From NCBI GenBank assembly GCA_016718205.1, contig JADKEB010000011.1:176036-240035 (forward strand): a DNA stretch of 64,000 nucleotides, in the 5' to 3' direction. Shown here one piece after another: positions 17,967-27,369 of this stretch; position 1 is the stretch's first letter, and each line of letters starts with the position of its first letter. A model generated the notes under the pieces. The model did no database searches. It was not told the DNA's origin and worked only from the letters and a program-made list of their open reading frames with translations. Position numbers and translations under genes: made by a program. The DNA is from Saprospiraceae bacterium. GTDB lineage: Bacteria; Bacteroidota; Bacteroidia; Chitinophagales; Saprospiraceae.

Positions 17967-18878
17967 ATGAAAACAACAAATATGCTAAAATCAATATTCA
18001 CCATAGCTGCATTGTTTTTTATAATTGCATATGCATCGGGACAGACAAGATATTTTGACGAAAGGTACATCTATACCCAGGCAAATCTGATGCCCCAACT
18101 GATCAACCCGGGAGCTTTTGGAAGTACAAATCAACATCAGATACTTGGGAATTATAGAAATAAGTGGTCAGGCATAGATGGTGCTCCTCAGACATTTACT
18201 TTGTCATACAATGGACCTGTAGGCAATGGCTTGGGACTTGGCGTCAATATATTATCCGATAGATTTGGTGCTTTGGAAACAACAAAAGGCGCCGTAGGAT
18301 TGAGCTATATGATAAAGTCAGAAACCAACCAAGTAGGTTTTGGTATCTCAGGAGAATATATCAAACATGGTCTGAGTGGACTTGGAAATGCAGATCCTTC
18401 CGATCCATTACTAATACGCGCTTTGGAAGGAGCAACATATTTTGATGCATCATTTGGTATATATGGTATCTACATGGATAGAATGACATATGGCATATCC
18501 TTACCATCAGCCGTGAGTGCACGAATCAGTGATATCGATAGTACAAGTTCTGACAGAGAGCTGGGTTTTATCCTTCAGTTTGGGTATAAACTGAATATAC
18601 AGGAGGATATCACTATGACTCCAAATCTTATTGTGAAAAAACTGGCCAATGTTCCAACACATATAGATCTCAATTTAAATTTTGGTTTTTTGCAAGACAA
18701 ACTGCTTGCAGGTGTCAATTATACGCTGGGAGCAGATAAAAGACTTGGATTTTTGATCGGAACAAAAGTGGAAAAACTGAATTTTTATTATTCTTACAAC
18801 ACTTCTTCCAATCCTTTACAGGATTATAACAATGGCTCTCATGAATTGACCCTTGCTATTAATTTTGCAGGTAAATAA
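17967..18878 (+). CDS. PorP/SprF-family T9SS outer membrane protein
   Basis: 303 aa. Signal peptide (IFTIAALFFIIAYASGQ) followed by the PorP/SprF opening (YTQANLMPQLINPGAFGSTNQHQ) and a predicted beta-barrel (SYNGPVGNGLGLGVNILSDRFG..). SprF-like proteins are needed for export or attachment of particular type B substrates and usually sit directly downstream of them, as here (37 bp gap). It likely serves the cohesin/SprB-repeat protein. Confidence 0.9.
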   Translation: MKTTNMLKSIFTIAALFFIIAYASGQTRYFDERYIYTQANLMPQLINPGAFGSTNQHQILGNYRNKWSGIDGAPQTFTLSYNGPVGNGLGLGVNILSDRFGALETTKGAVGLSYMIKSETNQVGFGISGEYIKHGLSGLGNADPSDPLLIRALEGATYFDASFGIYGIYMDRMTYGISLPSAVSARISDIDSTSSDRELGFILQFGYKLNIQEDITMTPNLIVKKLANVPTHIDLNLNFGFLQDKLLAGVNYTLGADKRLGFLIGTKVEKLNFYYSYNTSSNPLQDYNNGSHELTLAINFAGK

Positions 18879-18901
18879 ATATTATTAAAAATAAAAATAC
18901 A

Positions 18902-18935
18902 AAAACGGCTGATAGAATATATCGGCCGTTTTTGT
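18902..18935 (+). terminator. Intrinsic terminator after PorP/SprF gene
   Basis: AAACGGCTGAT - loop - ATCGGCCGTTT (11-bp stem with one wobble) followed by TTT. It ends the T9SS surface cluster. Confidence 0.85.
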
Positions 18936-18938
18936 TTA

Positions 18939-18984
18939 GAGTATGTTTAAACTTTCGCTCAAACACAAAAATGTAAACATACTT
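18939..18984. mobile_element. Short internally deleted copy (A) of a TIR element family
   Basis: Left end GAGTATGTTTAAA, right end GTAAACATACTT, with only about 20 bp between. The middle (CTTTCGCTCAAACAC) is the reverse complement of the subterminal block GTTTGAGCGAAAG found in copies B and C. Flanked on both sides by TTA-like sequence. Confidence 0.6.
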
Positions 18985-19012
18985 TTAAGGATCTTAATAG
19001 GAGCATTATTAT

Positions 19013-20278
19013 ATGAACAATACTTTGGCTTTTGCACAAGAACGAGACTATAATGACACTTTATCGGTGTACAGAGATAGGTTCCACATCCCAAAAGATA
19101 GTAAGGGACGAGATGTCATATATATGTGTGGTAACAGCCTTGGGCTCATGCCAAAGAATACATCAGCTCATATATCGCAGGTACTTGACGCCTGGCAAAA
19201 CCTTGCCGTCGAGGGACACTTTTCAGGTACGAATCCATGGATAACGTATCATGAAAGCCTTGCTGTGTCAATGTCTCAAATCGTAGGCGCAAGACCCAAT
19301 GAGATAGTCATCATGAATACACTGACTGTCAACATCCATTTGCTCATGGTAAGTTTTTACAAACCTGACCATAAGAGAAACAAAATTTTATTTGATTACA
19401 ATCCATTTCCCTCAGACAGATATGCTATCGAGAGTCAAATAAAATTTCATGGCTTAGATCCTGCCGAGGCCATGATAGAATTGATGCCTGAGCCGGGAGC
19501 TAACTTAGTCTCTCAGGATACTATTGATGAGACAATAGAAATGTACGGAGACCAGATTGCTCTGATACTGATTGGTGGTATTAACTACTACTCCGGACAG
19601 CTTTATGATTTAAAAAGAATAACCAAAGCCGGGCATAAAAAAGGGTGTATCGTAGGTTTTGATCTGGCTCACGCTGCTGGCAATGTTACTCTGAACCTGC
19701 ATGATGATGGCCCGGATTTTGCGGCTTGGTGTACATATAAATATCTGAATTGCGGACCAGGCAATCTATCTGGAGTATTTATCCACGAAAGACACCATAC
19801 CAATATAGAATTGCCCAGATTTGCCGGTTGGTACGGCAATGATCTCAAAACCAGATTTATGATGGGCCCAAAGTTTGATCCTGCGCTTTCAGCTGACGGC
19901 TGGCAAGTGAGCAATCAACCGGTCTTCGGTATGGCGGCCATAAGAGCTTCATTGGACTTATTTGATGAAGTTGGTATACCTGCTCTACGCAGGAAATCCG
20001 AGATGTTGACTTCCTATCTTGAGTATTTGATTTTAAATATTGCAGGCCATCAATTGCGGATCATAACTCCATCGGAAGGGCAATGGAGAGGTTGTCAGCT
20101 TTCATTGCAAATGGTTCAGCCTGACAAATCCCTTTTTACTTATCTCATGGATCATGGTGTGATTTTAGACTGGAGAGAACCCGACGTCATAAGAGTGGCT
20201 CCCACACCGTTTTATAATACTTTTGAAGATGTGTGGCATTTTCATAGAATATTAAAAGATGGATTGGATTTATTGTAA
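19013..20278 (+). CDS. kynU: Kynureninase
   Basis: 421 aa, PLP enzyme that splits kynurenine (or 3-hydroxykynurenine) into anthranilate (or 3-hydroxyanthranilate) and alanine. Family features are the opening Y.CGNSLGLMPK, NTLTVNIHLL, GFDLAHAAGN (cofactor Asp), WCTYKYLNCGPG with the Schiff-base Lys in YKYLN, and GWYGND. Length is typical. No other kynurenine-pathway gene is adjacent, so whether it serves tryptophan breakdown or NAD synthesis cannot be decided here. Confidence 0.93.
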   Translation: MNNTLAFAQERDYNDTLSVYRDRFHIPKDSKGRDVIYMCGNSLGLMPKNTSAHISQVLDAWQNLAVEGHFSGTNPWITYHESLAVSMSQIVGARPNEIVIMNTLTVNIHLLMVSFYKPDHKRNKILFDYNPFPSDRYAIESQIKFHGLDPAEAMIELMPEPGANLVSQDTIDETIEMYGDQIALILIGGINYYSGQLYDLKRITKAGHKKGCIVGFDLAHAAGNVTLNLHDDGPDFAAWCTYKYLNCGPGNLSGVFIHERHHTNIELPRFAGWYGNDLKTRFMMGPKFDPALSADGWQVSNQPVFGMAAIRASLDLFDEVGIPALRRKSEMLTSYLEYLILNIAGHQLRIITPSEGQWRGCQLSLQMVQPDKSLFTYLMDHGVILDWREPDVIRVAPTPFYNTFEDVWHFHRILKDGLDLL

Positions 20279-20328
20279 ATATCCGGTCGATGGGTTTTAT
20301 TTACTCTGGTAGTTTTTATACATTTGCA

Positions 20329-20336
20329 CATATCAT
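20329..20336 (+). promoter_or_regulatory. -7 box of the epimerase gene
   Basis: TACATTTG matches TAnnTTTG and lies 16 bp before the ATG at 20353. No clear -33 TTTG. Confidence 0.45.
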
Positions 20337-20352
20337 TTCAAAATACAAAATT

Positions 20353-21471
20353 ATGCGTAAGTCATCCATACACAAAATTGAAATCATTCCTGCCCAGATA
20401 CTTCTGACAGAACCCTTCGTCATTTCCAAAGGTGCTTTGACACATGCCAGAATTACGATAATCAAAATTTACAATACGGATGGTACATATGGAGTAGGAG
20501 AGTGTTGTCCATTTAGATCCATTCATGGCGAAACTCAGGCAGGAACAGTGGCTTTTGCAAAAGATCTCGCTGCTGCTATGGTAGGTTCTGATCCCAGACA
20601 AATGCACCAGCATGTGGCCCTGATGGACAAAATGATCGTGGGTAACGCATCTGTCAAATGTGCTTTTGATATGGCACTATATGATCTTGTAGCCAAGATG
20701 GATGAAAAGCCTCTATATGTGATGCTCAATGGAGACAGAAGCAAAAAAATATATACAGACAATACCGTGAGCCTGCTAACCAAGGAAAAAATGGTCGAAA
20801 AAGCCTTAAAATTTAAAGAAATGGGTTTTCCGGTATTGAAAGTAAAGCTCGGTGAAAGAGGATACAAAAAGGATGTGGCAAGGATGGAAGCGATCAGAGA
20901 TGCTGTAGGATATGATCTTCCATTGCGAATTGATGCCAATCAGGGTTGGAATTACATTGATGCTTTGAGAGCACTTCAAGGTTTGAAAGACCTCAATATC
21001 GAACATTGTGAAGAACCCGTTCAAGCCGGAAACATAGTGGATCAGGCTAGGCTTACAGCATTGAGTCCTATGCCTATCATGGCAGATGAGTCAGTGTTTA
21101 ATCACAAAGATGCCTACAAAGTACTAAGTCAGCAGGCTGCACATATGATCAATATTAAACTTGGTAAAACGGGAGGTATTTGCAATGGGATGAAATTAGC
21201 AGGTTTGGCCGAGGCTGCAGATGTGTATTGTCAGGTAGGTTCATTCAGCGAGTCCAAAGTAGGGATGAGTGCCTTGCTTCATTTTAGTATGGCGTGGGAT
21301 AATATCATACATCACGATATGGACAGTCCTTTGATGCATTCAGAAGATCCTGTCACCGGTGGGCTTACCTACCACAAAGATTGGGAGTTGACAGTCGATG
21401 ATACACCTGGCCATGGAGCGGATTTTGATCCTGCATTCTTGAATAGATTTGAGATCATCAAAGTAAAATAG
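20353..21471 (+). CDS. Enolase-superfamily dipeptide epimerase (L-Ala-D/L-Glu epimerase-like)
   Basis: 372 aa from the ATG at 20353. A longer reading from 20290 would begin upstream of a TACATTTG -7 box (20329-20336), so the internal start is preferred. Mandelate racemase/muconate lactonising fold: capping domain, then barrel with KVKLG (catalytic Lys on strand 2), metal ligands in IDANQGW, CEEP and ADES, and the second catalytic Lys in NIKLGKTGG. This pattern is typical of dipeptide epimerases acting on muropeptide-derived Ala-Glu or related dipeptides. Exact substrate is not readable from sequence. Confidence 0.85.
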   Translation: MRKSSIHKIEIIPAQILLTEPFVISKGALTHARITIIKIYNTDGTYGVGECCPFRSIHGETQAGTVAFAKDLAAAMVGSDPRQMHQHVALMDKMIVGNASVKCAFDMALYDLVAKMDEKPLYVMLNGDRSKKIYTDNTVSLLTKEKMVEKALKFKEMGFPVLKVKLGERGYKKDVARMEAIRDAVGYDLPLRIDANQGWNYIDALRALQGLKDLNIEHCEEPVQAGNIVDQARLTALSPMPIMADESVFNHKDAYKVLSQQAAHMINIKLGKTGGICNGMKLAGLAEAADVYCQVGSFSESKVGMSALLHFSMAWDNIIHHDMDSPLMHSEDPVTGGLTYHKDWELTVDDTPGHGADFDPAFLNRFEIIKVK

Positions 21472-21729
21472 TTCTATGCGATTGGGTGGACACAATCTAA
21501 TTTATTTTGACTAAAATACTGTGAAGAATAATGGAATATGATCATATAAAAAAAGGGCTCTGTTTAAGTAAATATATGACAGGTAGAATTGCTATTAATC
21601 AATGTTTTGAATTTAAAATCATGCTCAGAAATCCGATATTACCATTAAATTTTTACGATTTCAATCAATATTCATCTTTCAACAATAACAGAGCCAAAAA
21701 AAACTGTTTTTGATAAAATTAAAAATGCA

Positions 21730-22029
21730 ATGCCTGCCGGGTACACCTATCATGGCTTACATCATACTGATTATGTCCTTAATGCGTGTGAGCAGTATAT
21801 TGTGATACTTGGATTATCATCACATGAAGAGTGTCTGCTGAAAACAGCTGCCTTGATGCATGATATCGGATTGATATGGAGCTATAATGACCATGAAGAT
21901 GCCAGCATCCTTTATGTCAAAGAGGTCCTGCATCAATGGGGATTTCATGAAGATAACATCAGCCAGATTTGTAAAATGATCGCAGCTACAAAGATACCTC
22001 AAGAGCCGTATGATCTTTTGAACCGGTAA
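21730..22029 (+). pseudogene. HD-domain phosphohydrolase fragment
   Basis: 99 codons with PAGYTYHGLHHTDYVLNACE, then ALMHDIG (HD motif) and SYNDHEDASILYVKEVLHQWGF, typical of the HD superfamily often linked to cyclases. The frame stays open upstream (KKTVFDKIKNAM) without a start codon. It ends early at LLNR, before the later metal-binding part of the domain. A shifted frame continues for about 20 codons (PVKEKHLLALLENK). Probably a truncated remnant. Confidence 0.6.
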
Positions 22030-22186
22030 AAGAAAAACATTTATTGGCACTTTTGGAAAATAAGGATTCAGGAATATTTTAGGGAGACACGTTTTCTTCT
22101 ATAAAATACCATAAAATTTGTTACATTGGCATTCCGAATTTTGAACAAATTATTTTATATTGTGATTTTAATTTGAAACTCTGTGT

Positions 22187-23071
22187 ATGTCTTCAAAAAA
22201 AAATATAGATTGGTCTTCGATTTTTTCAATGCCTTCGATTATATATACACTCTCAGGTATATTTATTGCTGTGGTGGCCCTAAAAGGATTTCTTATACCC
22301 AACAGATTTATGGATGGTGGTGTGACAAGTATGTCCATCATACTCTATGAAATGTTTAATCTTGATTTTAGTTATTTTTACGTTGGTATTAATCTTATTT
22401 TTGTTTATTTTGGGTATCTGAGGATAGGTAAAACATTTGCTGTTCATAGTTTTTTTGCTATCCTTATATTAGGCTTACTTTCCAATTTTATTACCCTTCC
22501 GATTTTTACTGAAGATAAGATTCTTATTGCATTTTTTGGTGGCTTTCTAATAGGTTTGGGTGTGGGACTTGTCATCAGGGCTGGTGCCGTAATTGATGGA
22601 ATAGAAATACTGGCGGATTATACAAACAAAAAATCAGGTTTCTCTACGAGTGAAATCATTTTGTTTATCAATGTTTCCATCATGCTCGTAGCTGCTTTTT
22701 ATTTTGGATTGGAGACCGCCATGTATTCTATCCTTACTTACTTTACCGCAGTACGTACTTCAGATTATGTTGTCGATGGCTTTGAAGAGTACACAGCTCT
22801 TAATATCATTTCTAGAGAGCATGAATTGGTCAAGTCCATTTTAGTAAATGATTATAATAAGGCCATTACGGTCTACAAAGGAGAAAGGGGTTATTTACCA
22901 GATTCGTTTGAAATTAGCACGGATTGTGATATTGTAATGACGATTGTGACCCGGCTGGAAATACACAGACTTAAAAAAGCAATTGAAGAAGCAGACCCTA
23001 CTGCATTTTTTTATGTGTCCAGTATTAAGGAAGTCTCCGGAGGCGTAATCAAAAAGAAGAAAAAGAGTTAG
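22187..23071 (+). CDS. YitT-family membrane protein (DUF161/DUF2179)
   Basis: 294 aa. Five or six predicted transmembrane helices in the first two thirds (for example IIYTLSGIFIAVVALKGFLIP, FFGGFLIGLGVGLVIRAG), with FLIPNRFMDGGVTSMS typical of YitT. A C-terminal cytoplasmic DUF2179 domain (about 220-285, DIVMTIVTRLEIHRLKKAIEEADP) and a basic tail follow. Function of the family is not established; a transport or sensing role is inferred. Length is normal. Confidence 0.88.
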   Translation: MSSKKNIDWSSIFSMPSIIYTLSGIFIAVVALKGFLIPNRFMDGGVTSMSIILYEMFNLDFSYFYVGINLIFVYFGYLRIGKTFAVHSFFAILILGLLSNFITLPIFTEDKILIAFFGGFLIGLGVGLVIRAGAVIDGIEILADYTNKKSGFSTSEIILFINVSIMLVAAFYFGLETAMYSILTYFTAVRTSDYVVDGFEEYTALNIISREHELVKSILVNDYNKAITVYKGERGYLPDSFEISTDCDIVMTIVTRLEIHRLKKAIEEADPTAFFYVSSIKEVSGGVIKKKKKS

Positions 23072-23123
23072 TGATCTGAAGGCATTAAAGAAAATTTTAG
23101 GGTACAAAAGTGAATGCATTGCC

Positions 23124-24164
23124 TTATTCCAGCACTTCATAGACATTTACAGGATGCTGTTTGTTTTTGAGCTGATATGATCCTGCTTCTTTACAGTGAA
23201 ATGATTCTTTGACTTTTTGATATGCTGATTCTGAAATTAATATTTGATCAGGCGTTGCCATGGATTGCAGTCTTTGAGCGATATTGACAGCATCACCTAT
23301 CACAGTATAATCCAATCTTTTCAAGCTTACTGACCCAATGTTTCCGGAAATCATATCACCAAAATTGATACCTGTAGATACTTTTGGTCTATAATTGTTT
23401 TCATTATTTTCAGCAGGTAGTTCATTGATATGTTTACGTACCGCAAGGCATGCATCTATAGCTCTGTCAAGATGGTAATCTCCTTTAAATATAGCCATAA
23501 TAGCATCTCCGATAAACTTATCTACATAACCTTCCTGCGCTATGATCTCCTTGACCATGACATCAAAGTAAGTATTCAGTAACTTGACCACTGTATCAGG
23601 TGATGCATTTTCGGAAATGCTTGTAAATGAACAAATGTCAATAAATGCAACTGTTGCTTCAACGTTTTCATTGGTATGAAGAGTGGTTTCAAACTCCTGA
23701 CTTGTCATATATTTCAGAACTGTATCATCCACATACATTTTTAGTAAGTTATTTTGTTTGATGGCCTCCATGGTCATCTTCATTTGGTTTACCTGTTTTA
23801 TTGTTTTTTCTATAGTTATCTCAAGATCTTCAAAATTAATTGGTTTAGTTATAAAATCAAATGCTCCTCGATTCATCGCTGTCCTGATATTTTGCAAATC
23901 TCCGTAGGCAGAAACAATGACTGATTTGATAAGTATGTTTTGTTCGCTAATTTTAGAAAGCAAAGTAAGGCCATCCATTTGGGGCATGTTGATGTCGCTG
24001 AGCAGAATGTCTATATTCGGATTTAAATTCAAGAATGATAAGGCATCCACTCCATTGGTTGCAAAACTAAAATCATATTTTTGGTCTCTGATTTCTTTTC
24101 TGAACTTTTGCTTTATCAAAACTTCGAGATCAGGCTCATCGTCCACTACCAAAATTTTAATCAT
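23124..24164 (-). CDS. Response regulator with class III adenylate cyclase output domain
   Basis: 346 aa. The receiver domain (about 1-120) has acidic D8/D9, phospho-acceptor D57 (LLSDINMPQMDG) and the switch Lys in ITKPINF. A short helical linker leads to a class III nucleotidyl cyclase domain (about 165-346). Metal-binding Asp occur in VAFIDICSFTS and FIGDAIMAIF. Lys in VDKFIGD and Asp in RLDYTVIGD are adenine-specifying, and N/R of DAVNIAQRL are transition-state residues, so ATP is the likely substrate. It would make cAMP in response to phosphorylation. No partner kinase is adjacent. Confidence 0.88.
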   Translation of the reverse strand: MIKILVVDDEPDLEVLIKQKFRKEIRDQKYDFSFATNGVDALSFLNLNPNIDILLSDINMPQMDGLTLLSKISEQNILIKSVIVSAYGDLQNIRTAMNRGAFDFITKPINFEDLEITIEKTIKQVNQMKMTMEAIKQNNLLKMYVDDTVLKYMTSQEFETTLHTNENVEATVAFIDICSFTSISENASPDTVVKLLNTYFDVMVKEIIAQEGYVDKFIGDAIMAIFKGDYHLDRAIDACLAVRKHINELPAENNENNYRPKVSTGINFGDMISGNIGSVSLKRLDYTVIGDAVNIAQRLQSMATPDQILISESAYQKVKESFHCKEAGSYQLKNKQHPVNVYEVLE

Positions 24165-24543
24165 ATTATATACATTGTTTTGATTTTGATTGGGGTGTAA
24201 ATGTAATCAATTCCTGAATAACTACTAAATTTTATAAAGAGTATGTGAAATTTCAACCGTTGTCTTCAATAGGAAAATTATATTTTTTGGTACGTTTTTA
24301 AAAATTTCGTCGTAGACTTTCAAAGCGAAGACTTAAATCCTTCATTCTTCATGAAACCTGTCTCCGATAATAAACTTTCTGAAGTGGTTTCGGCCCCACT
24401 TACCTACATTTTACTGATCATATATATACTTTAACAAAGCCCTTTGAGTTTACCTAAAACAAAATGGCTTTACTTATACACAACCATAATAAAACGCTGT
24501 AAAAAGGCGACTATTAAAAAACAAAAGAAGTTGAAAAAATAAA
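24165..24543. other. Intergenic region, nothing recognised
   Basis: 379 bp between two minus-strand genes. AT-rich, no ORF with family features, no clear hairpin plus T run. It probably holds the promoter of the cyclase gene at its left end. Confidence 0.5.
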
Positions 24544-26274
24544 TTATTCAGGATTTATTTTTAGTAACGCATATCCGTTTATATTTAAATTTTCCAACGA
24601 ACCGCCTGTTCGATTGTTTAGGGTTCCGGAGGCATTTGTCAGGATCATTTTGAGTTCATATTTTCCAAATTTCATCTCTATGATATTGGATTTTTCAGGA
24701 TGATCAAGTAAATTTACAGCGAAAGTTGACAAATCAAATGATCCCTGTTTTTTTCCGTCAATGAAAAGGATGCATTGGTTTTTATCTATTCTGGCATAAT
24801 CATCATTCAGCGAGCCGTCATCCCAATTGGTGATCGGAATCATCAGATCATAACCTTTGATGTCGTAAGTATTCGATGCTGGATGTGTATATTCTTTGTA
24901 ACTATTGACAGAGGGCAAAAAAGTATTTAACCCATATGATTTTATGATGTCAGATGACGAGATACTATCATTTGATGATGTTATGAGATTGTTTTTATCA
25001 TACTCTTTGAGGTAGCCGAGTGCATTGCGGTTGTCAAGAAAGTATAGCGTATTGGTGATGATACCGTCACTGTCCTGGTACGGCATCGATGTGTCGACTA
25101 CCAGCACTCCATCTTTGATCATTCCTGTTTTTTGCATTTCCCGTACTAATTTTTTCTGTTGGCTCGATACAGGAACTTTACATGACGAAAATGGTCCCGA
25201 CCAAAATGCAATGAGACAAAACAAAATCCCTCCGAGTGGCCATACTCTGTAATCTTTGCTTTTTGAAATCAAAAAGTATATAAAAATCAATGTAATAATC
25301 ATAGCTCCCAATGCACTATAATAATACTCTTCCCTGATACCACTCATCTCAATATTATTATTCACTGAAAAAAATAACATCACGAGTGGAACGATAGACA
25401 AAATGAAGAACCATTTCCTGAATACAGATACATACGATTTATCCCCATGATCCAAATACCCGGAGAGCAACCAGGTTAAAACACCAATACTTAAATACCA
25501 TAATACCATAATATAGGTCCATTGCACCATACTGTGATCAGTAAGTATCAGTCTGAAAAAGTACGCATAGAGTATGACAGCATACAGGATAGTGACAGGA
25601 ATAAATAGATATGCTACGATCACTTTGAATATCGATTTTGGAATTTCAGAAGGACTTTCGTCGTACTTATCAGGAATTTCAGAAAGGAATAAAGTGGTCT
25701 GAACCAATCCCGTTATAAAAATGAACAATCTGAAATAAAAAATCGAATTTACATCAAGATTGAAAAGTTCGTCCAGTGCCAATATAGCCAGAACAAGTGC
25801 TAAATATGCCAGAAGTGCAAAAAGTGCAGATTGCATCCAGCTGTTAAATAAAGTAACATTGTACGAGATAAAATGAGATGTATTGTAGTTTTTTGTATAA
25901 GGTATGAGAGATATCAGCAGATGCAAAACGATACTCAAACCTATGGTAGATAACCAAAAACACGGATGTCCTGTACTAAAATCAGTAGGAATCATCATGT
26001 AGAATATGCCAAGTAAAATTATTAAGATTAAAGTACCTGTGATAAAGATTTTTCTGGAAAAACTCTGGGCTTCACAATACAATGTCCATAATAATGCAGC
26101 AAGGAATCCGATGAATCCGGCAACAGGCCATCTGAAAATTTTGTCACTATCGTCTTCCACTGTCAGGATGAGGGTGATGGTAGTGATCAACGCAAAGATC
26201 ATCACCAATGGAAAACGTTTGCTGATTTCAGCAAATCTCCCTTGAATATTTATTTTTTGAAGCCAGTTGGTCAT
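24544..26274 (-). CDS. DUF4153-type multi-pass membrane protein
   Basis: 576 aa. About ten to twelve predicted transmembrane helices in residues 20-370 (VMIFALITTITLILTV, GFIGFLAALLWTLYC, SIVLHLLISLIPY, WTYIMVLWYLSIGVLTWLL). A soluble C-terminal domain (about 385-576) has no recognised motif. The overall pattern matches the DUF4153 family of Bacteroidota. Function unknown. Monocistronic on the minus strand. Confidence 0.72.
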   Translation of the reverse strand: MTNWLQKINIQGRFAEISKRFPLVMIFALITTITLILTVEDDSDKIFRWPVAGFIGFLAALLWTLYCEAQSFSRKIFITGTLILIILLGIFYMMIPTDFSTGHPCFWLSTIGLSIVLHLLISLIPYTKNYNTSHFISYNVTLFNSWMQSALFALLAYLALVLAILALDELFNLDVNSIFYFRLFIFITGLVQTTLFLSEIPDKYDESPSEIPKSIFKVIVAYLFIPVTILYAVILYAYFFRLILTDHSMVQWTYIMVLWYLSIGVLTWLLSGYLDHGDKSYVSVFRKWFFILSIVPLVMLFFSVNNNIEMSGIREEYYYSALGAMIITLIFIYFLISKSKDYRVWPLGGILFCLIAFWSGPFSSCKVPVSSQQKKLVREMQKTGMIKDGVLVVDTSMPYQDSDGIITNTLYFLDNRNALGYLKEYDKNNLITSSNDSISSSDIIKSYGLNTFLPSVNSYKEYTHPASNTYDIKGYDLMIPITNWDDGSLNDDYARIDKNQCILFIDGKKQGSFDLSTFAVNLLDHPEKSNIIEMKFGKYELKMILTNASGTLNNRTGGSLENLNINGYALLKINPE

Positions 26275-26475
26275 ATATTTTATTTCATTTTCACTGCAAA
26301 TCTACTGATATTTTCTAACATGATAAGTACATCAGTTACTACAAAAAACGATAGAAAAAAGTATTGACACTATGAAGTACTTCAAAAAATATGTTTTAAA
26401 GTTCATGTTTGGAAGAAAGTAATGTTAGATGAATCATCTGGAAATCATAAAGAAAAACTATTGGAATAAAAGATA

Positions 26476-26515
26476 ACCACTAAGTCCACAAAAGAAATCA
26501 CTAAGTCCACAAAGG
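26476..26515. repeat. Outer CACTAAG repeats flanking element copy B (left)
   Basis: Two direct copies of CACTAAGTCCACAAA about 22 bp apart. Inverted counterparts (CTTAGTG, CTAAGTGGTCTTAGTGGT) lie at 26790-26833 on the other side of the TIR element. Confidence 0.6.
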
Positions 26516-26530
26516 ATAATAATATACTTA

Positions 26531-26789
26531 GAGTATGTTTAAATTTTTATGTTTGAGCGAAAGTGAGGAAATTTAATTTTGGACAAGATGACTGAATGGT
26601 CTCGTCTGTGACGAGAATTGAGTAAAATACTTTACTCAATAAAGAAGGAACTGCGAGCAGCTGCTCGCAGCGAATACTGAATATAGCCGGAAGTTCAAGC
26701 GTAGCTTGACGCGGTACGGCGAAAAATATAACGCTGGATAAAATTAAATTTGCCACTTGGAGCCAAATGATAAAAGTTTAAACATACTC
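26531..26789. mobile_element. Non-autonomous TIR element, copy B (259 bp)
   Basis: Inverted ends GAGTATGTTTAAA / TTTAAACATACTC flanked by TTA on both sides, consistent with a 3-bp target duplication. Subterminal blocks GTTTGAGCGAAAGTGAG, AATTTAATTTT and AAAATTAAATTTGCCA are shared with copy C (62945-63103). No transposase coding capacity. The core holds a perfect 20-bp palindrome (26651-26670), GAGTAAA/TTTACTC and CAAGC-GTA-GCTTG hairpins that copy C lacks. Confidence 0.8.
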
Positions 26790-26899
26790 TTAGTGCCTCT
26801 TAGTGAAAATCTAAGTGGTCTTAGTGGTAGAATAAAATCCCTAATTCTGGAACCTTTTTATTACTTTGATTTGTTAGTAAGTTTTAAATAGTTCCAATT

Positions 26900-27109
26900 A
26901 TGCGTACCGAAAATTATATAACAATAAGAACATACCATGATCGCATCGTTGGCGAACTCATGGTAACAGCATTGCATGAAGCAGGCATTCAGACTTTTCA
27001 GTTTGAAGGGCATAGAACCATCCTCCCTAACGATATCTTTGAAATCAAAGTACATGAAGATGATGTAGAGGACGCATTAGCCATTATCGAGAATAAGGAG
27101 CTGAATTAA
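26900..27109 (+). CDS. DUF2007-type small protein
   Basis: 69 aa. The sequence ITIRTYHDRIVGELMVTALHEAGIQTF..LPNDIFEIKVHEDDVEDALAII matches the short alpha/beta DUF2007 fold (putative signal-transducing protein): sensing of two-residue loop GE, alternating strand-helix, and the terminal VxxxDxxxAxxII. Function unknown. A partial second copy lies 65 bp downstream. Confidence 0.75.
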   Translation: MRTENYITIRTYHDRIVGELMVTALHEAGIQTFQFEGHRTILPNDIFEIKVHEDDVEDALAIIENKELN

Positions 27110-27173
27110 TTCCAGCCATCACCTTTGGAAGTTTCCATGACTCATATTGGAAGAGTGATAGGCTTACATTTCT

Positions 27174-27311
27174 GGCATTCAGACTTTTCAGTTTGAAGGG
27201 CACAGAACCATTCTACCCAACGACATCTTTGAAATCAAAGTGCATAAAGATGATGTAGAAGATTCACTATCCATTATAGACTATGAAGTCACTCCTCCTG
27301 AAAGTGAATGA
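27174..27311 (+). pseudogene. Partial duplicate of the DUF2007 gene
   Basis: In-frame from GIQTFQFEGHRTILPNDIFE to a stop, matching residues 30-67 of the upstream gene with a few changes (HKDDVEDSLSIID) and a new tail (YEVTPPESE). The first 29 codons and start are missing. Most differences are third-position changes, so the fragment once coded for protein. Confidence 0.75.
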
Positions 27312-27369
27312 CTTCATAGTGCAGACTTTGATATACCACAGACAACCATCTTCTATACATTCATAAGCC

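Noticed and set aside
21531..21713. 60-codon plus-strand ORF before the HD fragment
   Set aside because: Out of frame with the HD-domain sequence and without features of its own.
27281..27319. 11-bp inverted repeat as a terminator
   Set aside because: No T-run on either side and a 17-base loop; kept only as a note in the DUF2007 finding.
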